Below, piece after piece: positions 10,691 to 21,768 of a stretch of DNA of 64,000 nucleotides. Location of the stretch: contig NC_059412.1 in assembly GCF_905220565.1 (NCBI RefSeq), forward strand, positions 13,736,125-13,800,124, read 5' to 3'. The notes below the pieces were generated by a model, which saw only the letters and a list, made by a program, of their open reading frames with translations, did not search any database and was not told where the DNA came from. This DNA is from Melitaea cinxia. Taxonomy: Eukaryota > Arthropoda > Insecta > Lepidoptera > Nymphalidae. The position numbers and the translations under genes are program-made. The number at the start of each line of letters is the position of its first letter. Positions within the stretch are counted from its first letter, which is position 1.

Positions 10691-12326
10691 TATAGATGTG
10701 CCGACTAGTCGCCGACTAGTCGATTAAGCCGACTATTCGGCCACTTTTGTAGTCGGTGAGTAGTCGGCGGCTAGTCGGCAAAAAACGCCGACTAGTCGGC
10801 TTTTTACTTTGTATGTATTTCTTATTAATATGTACTATATCAGGGGAACTGAAATGAAATAAAACCTTGATTATTCATTATTATTTGGATTTTATAATCA
10901 ATCTTACACATTTCGACAAGTAAAGCAAACCAGTCTTTTCTTCAGTAATAATTTTCTACAAAATACTGGCTTAAAAAGAAGACATACATATCTATAACAT
11001 CAACAAAACAAAATTGGTACCTTCTTAAAATTGGTATTAATTAACAAACAAAATAATATCTTCTTAACTTAAATAAACATTTATTAATTCTTAATCAAAT
11101 AAAAAAGTAGGTATTTTTTAATTACCAACAAATTAAAAAATAAACATTCAATATTTTAAACACGAACTGTTTCAAGAAAATAAAAAAGAAACATAGGAAC
11201 TTATATGATTAACCGGACACAACCCAAATCAAAATGTCATAATTTTATAATAAAAAATAGCAAAATCTCTTTACTTATAGTTTTGAATTAATGGTAGATT
11301 ATGATGTAAGAAGACTAAAGCTTCTGCCCTTTCTGGCAGCAATCGATTTCTTTTTGTTTCGTATATGTTTCCAACTACTGAGAACAGCTTCTCACTGTAA
11401 ACCGAACTTGCAGGACAGCAAAGGTATACTTTGGCGATTCGCGACATTTCAGGATACTTAGACTGATGGCGGCTCCACCACAGAAATGGGTCATTATTAC
11501 GCTTTATCACAGGTAACGCACAGTAGGACTGCAGCTCAAGGGCTGCTCTTGACTTATTATCATCTTGAATATCCTGTATCTTTCTTAATGCAAAGTTTTG
11601 ATAGCATTGCCAAAAATTCTTATGTGTCTTTGATTCTGTATTGTCTTCATCGATGGAGGTGCCTTGTGGATCATCTTTGCTACTATCACTCTCGTCATCA
11701 CTCATGCTAATTTTCAAAGCTTCTAATAAAAAATGAGATCGAATAGTCAAGAGATCCTCTGTTTCAAAAAATTGTTGTTTGTATCTAGGATCTAATAGAG
11801 TGACCAAAGTGTATGTATGTTGGCTTTTCTATGGCAAACTAACCTCCGATGACATTGAAGTTGATGCAGTAGTTGTAGGTATTTCTTTGGCTTGGGTTTG
11901 CGACTCGCAGGAATCCTCTGTACCTAAACTTTTGATCATAGAACCTAGTTGAGGTACCAGCGTTGGATGTCGGTATTTTATATGGTTATACATATAAAAT
12001 AGCTGCCTTAGCCTGCTTTAAGTGTTTGCCGCTTACCCTTGCCCACCACGAGAAATAATTGTTTGACATTGGTTACACTTAACTTTACGAAAATCATTGT
12101 TCACTTCGTCAAAAAACATCCATAAACAAACACGCATAAACAGGTTCCGACCTGCTCGCAGGCGGCGGTTGCAACTAGCGCGCGAACAAGCTGAGAACGT
12201 AGTCGTACAGAAATCCCCAAAGCCGAGATCGGCCTAGCCGACTAGTCGCCCGACTAGTCGGCCTCTTTACAGCCGACTAGTCGACTAGTCGGCTAGTCGG
12301 TCAAAGTGGTAGTCGGCACATCTCTA
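10691..12326 (-). mobile_element. hAT-family DNA transposon, internally deleted
   Basis: The ends match as inverted repeats (TA-T/G-AGATGTGCCGAC). They are flanked by the identical 8-bp target duplication CTAATTAG at 10683-10690 and 12327-12334, which is diagnostic of hAT elements. Both subterminal regions (10705-10805 and 12230-12310) carry clustered copies of the palindrome GCCGACTAGTCGGC. The interior holds a decayed BED finger and a hAT C-terminal domain on the minus strand, with the middle of the transposase missing. It landed in another repeat, whose halves are at about 10650-10690 and 12335-12360. Confidence 0.92.
11271..12123 (-). pseudogene. hAT transposase remnant (BED finger plus C-terminal domain)
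   Basis: The 178-codon frame 11807-11271 begins with LLDPRYK. It contains PASSVYSEKLFSVVGNIY and NRLLPERAEALVFLHHNL, the conserved hAT C-terminal dimerisation block. Upstream on the same strand (about 12123-11880) a frame encodes KVKCNQCQTIISRGG and, after two stop codons, NHIKYRH. This is the C-x2-C...H-x4-H pattern of a BED zinc finger. The DDE catalytic region expected between these parts is absent. The element therefore cannot encode an active transposase but could still bind or be mobilised in trans. Confidence 0.85.
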
Positions 12327-12832
12327 CTAATTAGCCATTTCTTCCAGACAACCATATATTTACCTTACCCTATATTAACTTTACTTTTACAGAACTATAT
12401 TGTGTGAGGTAGCCAAAACTCTTGTGCATATTGCAGTTGATCTGATGATATGGTACGGTAGCTACCAACTGTAAACTGTTTACCACTTTTGTTTACTCCA
12501 GTGGCATAAAATAAAATATCCCATTCGTAAAATAGACCAGTATAGTCACCCTACATCAGACATATTTACACTCGAAGGCGTTTTGTAGTGTTGATTCCGT
12601 AACAACTTGAAAATTTCTTCTATGTTTGATAAGTAAATAATATAATAGTCACATATCTTCACTTTGATCTTTTTTGTAAGTTATATACAGCTGTATATTG
12701 CGCGCTTGACGACTGAGTGGAAATCGCTTTGTGCATTGTTTAGGGTTCCCAAATAGCAAATAATATTCATCACTCAGTACAAAATAAAAATAAATAAAAT
12801 GCATGTACAGCAGGAAATATCTTTCTCAAATT

Positions 12833-13075
12833 CTTGATCAGCCCGACTGGGGAAGTCGTCATAGTAACATCACAGCTAAATAATACTTCTTTCAAACAGT
12901 GTTGTGTACCTGTCGTGAGTAAGGTGATCAGAGGTCCTGGGGGGATTCGAGGGCAGAGTCGACAATATGCTTGCGGTGCTTCTGGTGTTGCAGGTTCTAT
13001 AAGCTACGGTAATTGCTTACCATGTGACCGATGTAAGAGGTTAGTCGTACGCTTGTTAAGCAACCTAGTTGTATA
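12833..13075 (+). repeat. Family C repeat
   Basis: It contains CAGCCCGACTGGGGAAGT, AACAGTGTTGTGTACCTGT, TGCTTCTGGTGTTGCAGG and TAATTGCTTACCAT. It ends AAGCAACCTAGTTGTATAAA. Family C recurs about ten times in the window; the copy at 60217-60334 shows it ends in polyA. Confidence 0.75.
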
Positions 13076-13079
13076 AAAA

Positions 13080-14770
13080 AGAAAAAATATATATTTGGAT
13101 TTTTGGCCCCAATATAAAAGAAAATACCAAATTCATCTGTACGTGACTTTTTACTTAAGATATTATCGAACATATTTGCACTATAAGATTTAATGAGACA
13201 TGTAGTCTAGACGCCGCTGCTCTGTATCGAACTTGTCAATGTCCTTAATTTCCGCTTTCGTCGAAGATAGTGTTACCAACAACTAACAGCTTCGTTTGGT
13301 TAACGAAAAATTCGACACATAAGGTAAAATATTTATCAAGCGGACGTACAAAGGTCTTTATAGATAGTATTAGATATCAGACATTTTAGCTTGCATTATC
13401 TCTCCTAAAAAATAGTACTACTAGTACTTATAGTACTACTAGTACTTAATTTCAGTGTAATAAGTAACTTACTACTTACTCGAAGCTGGCAAATGATAGC
13501 AACGAACCATGACAAGTTTTGACGTGAAGAGTAGCCAAAGAGACAACAAAATCATTCAGTTTTGGCTTCACTGTCGATTGGAAAATGTACTCTAAATTTC
13601 TTTTAATATCTTCAAGATTAATTAATCGATATTAATTGATCATGACCATATATTATGATTACTATGAGATGTCCATAACAACTACCAGTACGGACCTCCT
13701 TTTATGCTCTCTAAGCCATGATCAAGAGTTTACAAAGATGCACATCAGACATACAAACCGGTATGTTATTTATCCACATGCAAATCACTAGTGACTATTA
13801 ACATCGTCGGAACTGCGAAATTGCATTTTTTTTGTTTATTTCATAAAACGTTCCCAAATAAACAACTCTATCATCAGCTGAAGAGATTTTTTTTTATTTT
13901 ATGCATATATTATTTAGTTGTGGTACTTCTGACAAATCAGTACCTATTAATTTTAACCCGTTAAAAATGTAACAAGTGAATTTTCTCATATTTACACATT
14001 AAATACCGGCTAGTAATAATATTAAACATAAATAGCCTGTACAGCATTACTTTAAAATTTCATGATCCTGCTTAAAATAAGTAAAAAGATACACGCAATT
14101 TACACTTTGTACTCTCCTGTAAAGTTGCTGTTTTTCACATCCGACGTTTTTAATAGTCATGGGCGAAATATTTGTCCTACGCGAAAACCAATCCCACAAT
14201 TCGTAGCGTCAATGAGATTTTTTACACCTCTACACAAGAACAGGAGAAGAAGATTCACATCACCATAATAAGTACACTACACGCATTAGATATTCATTCA
14301 AAATATTGCGATTTGAATCAATATAATTTTGAAATTACTGAACTCATATCACAGAAGGATAATGCACCAAAACAATTAATTACAACCCAGTATTGCATAC
14401 AATGATTTAACATGGCGTTGTCAAATGTCTGAAAATGTATATGATCATATTAAATCGCGTGTCATGTCTGCTCACTTAATCGCATATCATGTATACGATT
14501 TTAGAGTGTATTTAGAAGGCATTAGAGGTTATAATTGAATTTTGTGTTAGTTAGTCGTTTTACGCTGCGCTGTGACTATGGACCGTGAAAACTGCCTTCC
14601 AGTCTGCTAATAGACAGTACACATTGCTTTTTAGAATATGTTTCTGAAATTAAATACAATTTTAATTTAATAAACGTGTTTTCTCGCAAGGAACACCGAC
14701 TTCAATTTAAATTGGACAAGTATTACATCATTGATAATCGAAAAGATAATCGCAAAATACGCATTTATTA
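13080..14770. other. Low-information region without recognised genes
   Basis: No repeat family or gene is recognised. There is a small palindromic cluster of AGTACTACTAGTACT at about 13417-13450. An open frame of about 80 codons from after the TAG at 14154-14156 to 14405 (+) encodes a non-repetitive peptide with EIFYTSTQEQEKK. It has no clear ATG context, splice sites or known motif and is left unassigned. Confidence 0.5.
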
Positions 14771-14772
14771 GG

Positions 14773-15065
14773 CACTAGCTTCTGCCCGCGACTTTGTCTG
14801 TGTAGAATAATTACTTTGGGTTACGCTAACTTTAACCAGCAACTTTGTTTACGTAGAACTTGCGAAACTTTAACTGTAACACGCAGCGGAAGCTCGAGAA
14901 GGAAAAAAACCTCCGATTTTGAAACATTCTTCATTGGTGCTCTGCTCCCATTAATCTTAGCGCGATGATATATAGCATTAAAAGAATTTCTCAAATCGAG
15001 CCAGTAGTTCCTAAGACTAGCGCGTTCAAGCAAACAAACAAACAAATAAACTCTTTAGCTTTATA
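14773..15065 (+). repeat. Family E-like repeat fragment
   Basis: It begins CTAGCTTCTGCCCGCGACTT and ends in AAGCAAACAAACAAACAAAT with CTCTTTAGCTTTATAATA. This layout is shared with the general E-type repeats. Non-coding. Confidence 0.5.
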
Positions 15066-15213
15066 ATAGTAGTATAAATAGCTCAAAAAGTATTCGTAGT
15101 ATCACAATCAAATTTAAATTTGACCAGGCGAAAAACAATAGCACCAGTTTTAAATTAAAAAAAAATATCACCAAAATTAACGCACCCAATAAAGAGTTGA
15201 TGACCATACATAA

Positions 15214-15711
15214 AAAATAATTTTTAACAAAAAAAAAACCGACTTCAAAAAGGAAACTAAAAAGTGAAAAATAAATTTACTTAGTACAAAGTGATTCGTA
15301 TTTTGATTTAGTTAATCAGAAATGATTAAATAAATATTTTATAATTTTGAAGTCGGTGCCAAGTAAAACCATAACTACTCTAGTATCTACTCGTAAGTTG
15401 TATTCAGTTTTCTTTCATAATTTGTTTCATTGACTATTAGGTTGAATACTGTTATTATTCTGTTATTATTTTGACATATACTAATAATATTTTTTGTACT
15501 TGTTTGTTGTGTGTGTGTGTTGTTTGTATTTGTTATTGTAGCCAGGTTGTTGTAGTATTTACTTGGCACCAACTTCAAAATTATAAAATATTTATTTAAT
15601 CATTTCTGATTAACTAAATCAAAATACGAATCACTTTGTACTAAGTAAATTTATTTTTCACTTTTTAGTTTCCTTTTTGAAGTCGGTTTTTTTTTTGTTA
15701 AAAATTATTTT
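15214..15711. mobile_element. Foldback/MITE-like element with ~154-bp inverted arms
   Basis: The left arm 15214-15367 and right arm 15558-15711 are near-perfect reverse complements; at least one mismatch is seen (CCGACTTC versus CCAACTTC). The loop of about 190 bp is 15368-15557. Each arm carries ACCGACTTCAAAAAGG on the outer side and a TTTTGAAGTCGGTGCC-type inner edge, so family P-like ends appear twice per arm. No coding sequence. A transcript would form a long hairpin. Confidence 0.85.
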
Positions 15712-15764
15712 ATTTTACAATTTTTAGTGATGGGTAGACCTAACAAGGATGCTTTTTCTCTTAT

Positions 15765-16140
15765 GTCGGGGGTTCGGAAACATACACAATACACAAGCAC
15801 AAACACCCAGATCATGACAAACATCTATATGGCCAATACAAATGTCTGTCGTGCGCGGGGATTGAACCCACTAACGCCAGCGCAACAGCCGGTGCTGTGA
15901 CCGCTGCGCTAACGCGTCGACATACTATGAGTAAAGTTCGCTATCAGGTGTACGTAATAACAACCGGGACTGACAGCCTAGCGTGTTCTCCGAGGCTAGG
16001 TTGGGAGAACCACAAGGATTAACAACTAGACCGAAAATAAATATTTGTATAAACATAAATATCCACTTCGAGTGGGAAGAGAACCCGCGACCGTCGGTGT
16101 TTAGGCGCCGCCGACACGGCACATGCACCATTATATCAAA
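15765..16140 (-). repeat. tRNA-derived SINE, family 2, composite
   Basis: On the minus strand there is a head with CGTTAGCGCAGCGGTCACAG (box A) and a box B with GGGTTCAATCCCCGCG. This is followed by GTTTGTGCTTGTGTATTGTG. A second partial copy in the same orientation follows at 15930-16140. Comparable full copies are at 52588-52935 and 59113-59472. These resemble tRNA-derived SINEs reported from butterflies; the family name is not assigned. Confidence 0.65.
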
Positions 16141-16149
16141 GCGGTCGTC

Positions 16150-16580
16150 AAACAGCAAAAGGTAACTGCTGCAAATTGTTGAGAAATTCCCTCGAGTGTT
16201 TATGGGCTCCATCATCAAACCTGGTCCTGCGACACAGATGATCACACAGCAGGTGATTGCTATAAATTGTTGAAAAGTTCCCTCGACTATCTTTCGTCTC
16301 CATCATCAGACTGAAATGGCACTTATAACTCATATATATGCAAAGTTCTCATCAATAGAAACGAATTAAGTTCAAACAGCAGGTAATTGCTATAAATCGT
16401 TAAAGAGTTCCCTCGACTAACTTTTGTCTCCATCATCAGACTGTTATGGCACTTATAACTCATACAGGTGCAAAGTTCTCATCAATAGAAACGAATTAAG
16501 TTCAAAAAGCAGGTAATTGCTATAAATTGTTGAAGAGTTCCCTCGACTATCTTTCTTCTCCATCATCAGATCTACTCCAG
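16150..16580 (-). repeat. Tandem ~130-bp repeat, three units plus a partial
   Basis: Units start at CAGCAGGTGATTGC (16247), CAGCAGGTAATTGC (16377) and AAGCAGGTAATTGC (16507), a period of 130. Each contains GTTCCCTCGACTA and CTCCATCATCAGA. A more diverged partial unit starts near 16152. The array abuts a minus-strand family P copy that contains a similar CCCATCATCAGATCC block. Confidence 0.8.
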
Positions 16581-16639
16581 ACCTTTATTAAATAGTAGTG
16601 CTTTATAGTACTTAATGAAAACATGATTAAATTTACTAG

Positions 16640-16872
16640 TCACCCTTACGATTTTTGAAAGTTTCCCTCGATTTCTCTGGGATCCCATCATCAGATCCTG
16701 GTTTCCTTATCATGGTACCAAACTATGAATATCTCCTTTCCAACAAAAAAAGAATTATCCAAATCGGTTCATAAACGAAGAAGTTATCTCCGAACATACA
16801 TAAAAAAAAAAAAAAAAAATATATACGGTCGAATTGAGTAACCTCCTCCTTTTTTTGAAGTCGGTTAAAAAT
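16640..16872 (-). repeat. Family P repeat
   Basis: Minus orientation. It contains TCCCATCATCAGATCCTGGT and TTATCATGGTACCAAAC, and ends CCTTTTTTTGAAGTCGGTTA. An internal (A)n at about 16802-16818 and a TATATA run break the copy. Non-coding. Confidence 0.7.
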
Positions 16873-17218
16873 ACAATCGATCCAAAAATCTCCTTGTCTA
16901 AAATTGCTTAAAAATAAATACATTTAAATTTTTCTCTACAACAATAATAATCGCAAAAACATATTTTGTATTAAATCTCAAAGTACCCTCAAAGCTATCC
17001 TACCGGAAAAGATTGTATTCATAAACATGTAAATTATCATGACCAAACTTTCAACTCCCATTTTGTTGTTAAAATTGACCAGCCATGTGACCTGTGACGA
17101 AGGGCAACGTCTGATAGCATTGCGCAACGTTGCATAAAGACCATCCGAGCAGATGACCAGGGATAGTGACAATGTCTAACCGTCTGATATATAAGTTTTA
17201 TTATATTATATTTTTACT

Positions 17219-17265
17219 TGGGGAAACCTATGTCCAGCAGTGGAACGCGATAGGCTGTAGTGATT
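17219..17265 (+). repeat. 3' end fragment of an RTE-like LINE
   Basis: ACCTATGTCCAGCAGTGGAA followed by CGCGATAGGCTG matches the 3' coding end seen at 30287-30445 and 36390-36440. Short fragment only. Confidence 0.5.
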
Positions 17266-17304
17266 ACTTTTAACCCTAGAAACTCACTTTTATTTTTAAT
17301 TAAC

Positions 17305-17585
17305 TAGGTCGGTAAACAAGTTACGTCTCGTCTGATTGTAATCGATTACCATAGCTTATAGCTTTACAGACGTCTGCAACACCAGAAGCATCGCGACTCT
17401 ACCCCTAATCCTCTCCAGGAGCTCTGTCACCTTACTCACCACAGGAACACAACACTGCTTGAAAGCAGTATTATATAACAGTTGTCTTCTGTACTGTCAA
17501 GGCACTTCCCCACTCTCCAGATTTTGAGCAGAATATGTTCGGCTGTGCCCTACCCCAGTTAGCTGAGGTGTTTTTCGACCTAGCT
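17305..17585 (-). repeat. Family C repeat
   Basis: Minus orientation: TTTACAGACGTCTGCAACAC, CTCCAGGAGCTCTGTCACCT, AACACTGCTTGAAAGCAGTA and TGCCCTACCCCAGTTAGCTG. Non-coding. Confidence 0.75.
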
Positions 17586-17639
17586 TAAACTTCAAGGATA
17601 AATCTTTAAATCTAAGTAACCATCGAAACAAAGATCACG

Positions 17640-17932
17640 AACTAAGAAGATCACGAACGTGGAAGTTCTGCGACGCATCAATCAGAAACGCGAACTTTTG
17701 CAGACCGTCAAGATGAGAAAAGTCGTATATCTGGGACACGGGCTTAGAGATACGAACTGTTACAACTCATAATGATGGGAAAAGTTGCTGGAAAACGAGG
17801 CGTAGGTCGCAGAAAAAAGTCCTCGCTATGCAACATCCGAGAATGGACAGGCATCGCGAGCGCAACCGAACTCTTTCGCCTCGCGAAGAATAAGCCGGAG
17901 TATGCGAAGCTGACTGCCAACCTTCACTAGTC
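17640..17932 (+). pseudogene. C-terminal fragment of a LINE polyprotein (RTE/BovB-like)
   Basis: Two plus-strand frames encode neighbouring parts of the conserved end of an endonuclease-reverse transcriptase. The first is VEVLRRINQKRELLQTVK then MRKVVYLGHGLRD. After one frameshift near 17755 the second is ELLQLIMMGKVAGKRGVGRR, then NIREWTGIASATELFRLA, ending in TAG at 17930. The rest of the element is missing, so it is a dead fragment. Confidence 0.75.
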
Positions 17933-18148
17933 GGAGAGGCACCGATAAGAAGAAGAACCATCGAAACGACGGATACATAAGCTATATCGCATAGTGGCCG
18001 TGTCGCTCGGAGTGGATATTTGTGTTTATACAAATATTTATTTCCGATCTGGCTGTTAGTCTTTGTGGGAAAATTAGTTTAGAAAATTTTGTGTAATAAT
18101 TTCGCATATAACGATACATTTTTTCGTTAAAAATAATTAAATAATCTA

Positions 18149-18350
18149 TACTAATATTATAAAGAGGAAAGATTTTATTGTCTCTTTGTTTGCATTGAAT
18201 AGGCTCCGAAACTACAGAACCGATTTGAAATATTCTTTCACTGTTGGGAAGCTACACTATCCGCCGGTGATATGGGTTATATGACATTTTCAATTATGAA
18301 ATTTTTGTTAAATAACTGTGCGAAGCCAGGGTGTGATGCTAGTTTTATAT
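18149..18350 (+). repeat. Interspersed repeat, family H
   Basis: It starts CTATACTAATATTATAAAGA and contains TTGAATAGGCTCCGAAACTA and TTCACTGTTGGGAAGCTAC. It ends with AAGCCAGGGTGTGATGCTAG. The same order of blocks is at 28990-29215. Non-coding. Confidence 0.7.
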
Positions 18351-18934
18351 ATATTTGTAGACACCATTTAGTAATTAGTTCGAGGAAAACGTTTCTTTAT
18401 ATACTGTATACAAAATCACGACTTTGTTACAGTTTAATAACATTTAGTAAAATATTTTGTAATACATCTCTATAGCCTTAGTCCTCATTATTTAAAGATT
18501 TTAGTTTTATAAATAATTTAAAAAAACAAACTACACTTACACACTACACTTACATACAATGTAATAATATCGAACCTCTTTCAAACTCAGTAAATAAAGC
18601 AGTAAAAAAATTCAGTCGAATTGAAATCTAAAAATAAAATACATCATCATTATTGCAATACATAATGATTTAAAAATCCACAAATCACCTTTTTAATCTT
18701 AAAAAAAAACAACGAACGAATTTCTTTACAGCGAATTGACAAAATCATTTCACCGTGACATATTGAGAATATTACGTGTCGACAAAAAAAAAACAATCTC
18801 GAAAGATGGCCGACCTCGATATTTTAATATACTCTAAGAGTAAGCTTAACCATATAAGCATACATTTTAAATATATTTTTTATACGTGGATGGTAACCAA
18901 GCTTTTTATACGGTCTACTTGTTAAACTGTTACC

Positions 18935-19205
18935 CTTAACTGAGTTAGGGCGCAGCAGGGATTATCCTGCTCAAAATCTGGAGCAGCCCGACTGGGGAAG
19001 CACCTCGACCACAAAGAAGATCATTGCTAAATAATACTGCTTTCTAGCAGTGTTGTGCTCCTATGATGAGTAAATGACCGGAGATTTGGGGGTAGGGTAA
19101 GCAATGCGCTTGCGATGTTTCTGGTATCGTAGGCGTCTATAATCTACGGTAATCTTTTACCATCAGGTGAGCGTACGCTTTTTTGCCAATCTAGTTGCAT
19201 GAAAC
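18935..19205 (+). repeat. Family C repeat
   Basis: AACTGAGTTAGGGCGCAGCA, GAGCAGCCCGACTGGGGAAG, CAGTGTTGTGCTCCTATGAT and TTTTACCATCAGGTGAGCG are visible in order. Ends at CTAGTTGCATGAAA. Confidence 0.75.
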
Positions 19206-19374
19206 AAAACCGTAGGTGAAGAGAATCAGTACCAGGATTTTGAGCTAGGTAGTTAGGCTAGCAGGAAGTAGCTAATATCTTACCTACATTGTGTATAAAA
19301 AGTAGCTATAATAGTTACTACTTATACACGTATTTGAACGTGATGGGAAATATAATAATAGATATTATTATTAG

Positions 19375-19652
19375 CTGACGTTAAAAAAGGAGGAGGTTCT
19401 CATTTCAATTGTATTTTTTATATGTTACCTTGTAACTTTTTCTATATTGACCGATTTCAGTGATAATTTTTTTATCTGAAGATGGTGCTGGTCACGTGGC
19501 CCGTGGCCATTTAAATTTGATTGAGATTTGACAAGTACTTTTTCAGCTAGCTCTAATAATACGTAGATACTTGGCAATTTTTCGTCTACCGACATTATAT
19601 TACTTTTCGATGTAATTGAAGTCGTTTTTTTATGTTTACAAGCAAACAATAT
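19375..19652 (+). repeat. Family P repeat
   Basis: AAAAAAGGAGGAGGTTCTCA at the start, TTTGATTGAGATTTGACA in the middle and GATGTAATTGAAGTCG with a T run at the end. The central GGAAACCAGGATC block is missing. Confidence 0.7.
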
Positions 19653-19654
19653 TA

Positions 19655-21237
19655 CCTATTTAAATTAAGTTTCACCTACATTTTTCTCGTGCTGTTTAGT
19701 TTGTTATATTAAATTATACAGTACAAAAATTCATCTTAAGTTTCTCTTCTAGCATCAAAAGTTTGTCTTCATTTGAAGCATGCAGTATTAAGGAATCGAA
19801 ATAAAAACATTAAACTTGATGGTTTGAAAGCTTTTATTAGTTACAAAAAAGATAACAGCTATAAAAAAGGGGGTTTCGTGTGTGGTAAAGAATTAAACAG
19901 ACTGTAGACAGTGGCGTCAAACTATGACTAAGTCGAATTATTTAATGCAAATTAAACCGTACTTATAACATAATATTACAGAGGATACATTAAAAATAAT
20001 CCTTATAAAATAAAGTACCTTTTCTGACGCCAGCTCTCCTTCAATATATTGATACCTTAGATGACACTCGCAATTCTGGGGAGAACCGATAACAAGAAGT
20101 TATTATGTGGATTTACGATGTAGCGCGGTTCCTAATAATAATATCTGTATATATACTTTAGGAATATTTTCATCGATTCATATAAACGACTACTTTATCA
20201 TAACGAAACTTTTGAAAATGGTACTTTAACTGCCTGTAATGCTCCTATACAGCTCATTAGAACTGTTCACAGGAACTGATGGCAGTTCGATCTTCGCATA
20301 TGACAGTTTGCATAGGCCATGCAGATTGTCACGGTCTGGGCGTTTGTGCTTGTCTTTGACAGTCTGTTTAAAAAAGGAACTGTGAATTTTCTTACCGGTT
20401 CTTTTCAACAAAAAAAAAACCTTTTAATCGGTGGTAGCTTCATATTATCTTTAATTTAAAAAACCGGTTACAATTTTAATTTGTAAAATAGCGGTTAAAA
20501 AGTGTTTTTGAAAAGTACTTATGTTTTTTATGAAACAGTATACATATACATATATTCAAGTCTGTTAAGCGATGACAAAACATAAAAAAATGGCTTCCAG
20601 TTCATTATTCCATTTCAATTTATATAATTTATAATTGCAATTCATAATTCATAGTTCCTACACTTTCTATATCAGTCCTCTGCCAAAAGGTTGCCTGGAA
20701 GAAATCGCTACATTAGCAATAAGGCCGCCTGTTAACACAACTTAAAACTGATACAATTATAAGTATCTTTTTCAAATGTCATTCTTTATTTTGTAAATTA
20801 TGTATTGTTATGCAAAAGTATAAATAAATCAAATAATGTTTTTCAAAGAAGCAATAAAACTTTTAAATAGTATAAGATTATTCGTTTTGAGATGAAATGA
20901 TGTAAAATAGAAACACGCTAGTCTAAGCCACGTACGTACGTACCTACGTCTGTGACACTTGGAGACTTCAAATGAGAAATTTTAATGAATTCTTGCCATC
21001 TTCGGTATTGCTGAGGAATAAGATTACCTAGATAAGATTTTGTACTAAATTATCTATTTAATTTTATTAATAAAGTAAAATAAAATATAAAAATAAAAAT
21101 GTTTTATTGTCAAACTACATAGGCTCATAGTTGGTTAGTAAAATATCCAGATAGATATATAATAGATTATTTATCACTGAATTAGTTTTACATTATTAAT
21201 ACATGATATAATTTCTTACTCTTACTCATTTATACTA
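19655..21237. other. Stretch with repeat debris, no gene recognised
   Basis: A SINE family 2 remnant is likely around 20290-20360 (CATGCAGATTGTCACGGTCT). A repeat tail with AAGGCCGCCTGTTAACACAA lies at about 20690-20750; it resembles the sequence flanking the hAT element and the one at 39956-40010. The only open frames are short ones without family resemblance. Confidence 0.45.
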
Positions 21238-21500
21238 CGCGCCACTTCGGCGCGACGATTGATTTGTTAATTCACTCACTCACTCGCTCATTGATTCGCG
21301 CGAGCGCCACCTCGCGTCGCCCGGTTCGCGACAAGACGTTGACGCGTGAGTAGATTGTATTTTGCGCGCCCGCGACCTTCAGCTCGTTCTGCTCATGTAC
21401 TAATTGTGTTTTATTGTGAATATAATGTCGGCCGGTGCCTAATAAGGTTATAAACAATTAAACATTCAAGTGACAGTGATAACAGTGTGTATATAATAAA
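21238..21500. other. Isolated GC/CpG-rich segment
   Basis: In otherwise AT-rich DNA, 21238-21390 is rich in CG and GC (CGCGCGAGCGCCACCTCGCG, CGCCCGGTTCGCGACAAGAC). It is followed by AAGTGACAGTGATAACAGTG and an AATAAA at about 21496. It could be a promoter with 5' leader, or an LTR-like or other repeat end. No open frame of note supports a gene. Confidence 0.35.
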
Positions 21501-21768
21501 GCCATATCCAGTATCACAGGATCTAAGATCTAGGACGAAGCTGACTTGCCGTAGTCTAGCAGATAATTAACTCTGAAACGATTTTAATAAAATTATTATA
21601 ATTGTTAAAAGATTTGCATTTAATAAGATCTCCTATCTGCTTGGAATATATGTTTGTACGATTCAGCCTGTAACATCACACTGCTGGACAAAAGTTTCTT
21701 CCTCCTGGTAGGAGAAGGATCGGAACCTAATCCACCAAATCGATACCGGAACACCCTAAATATATGTA

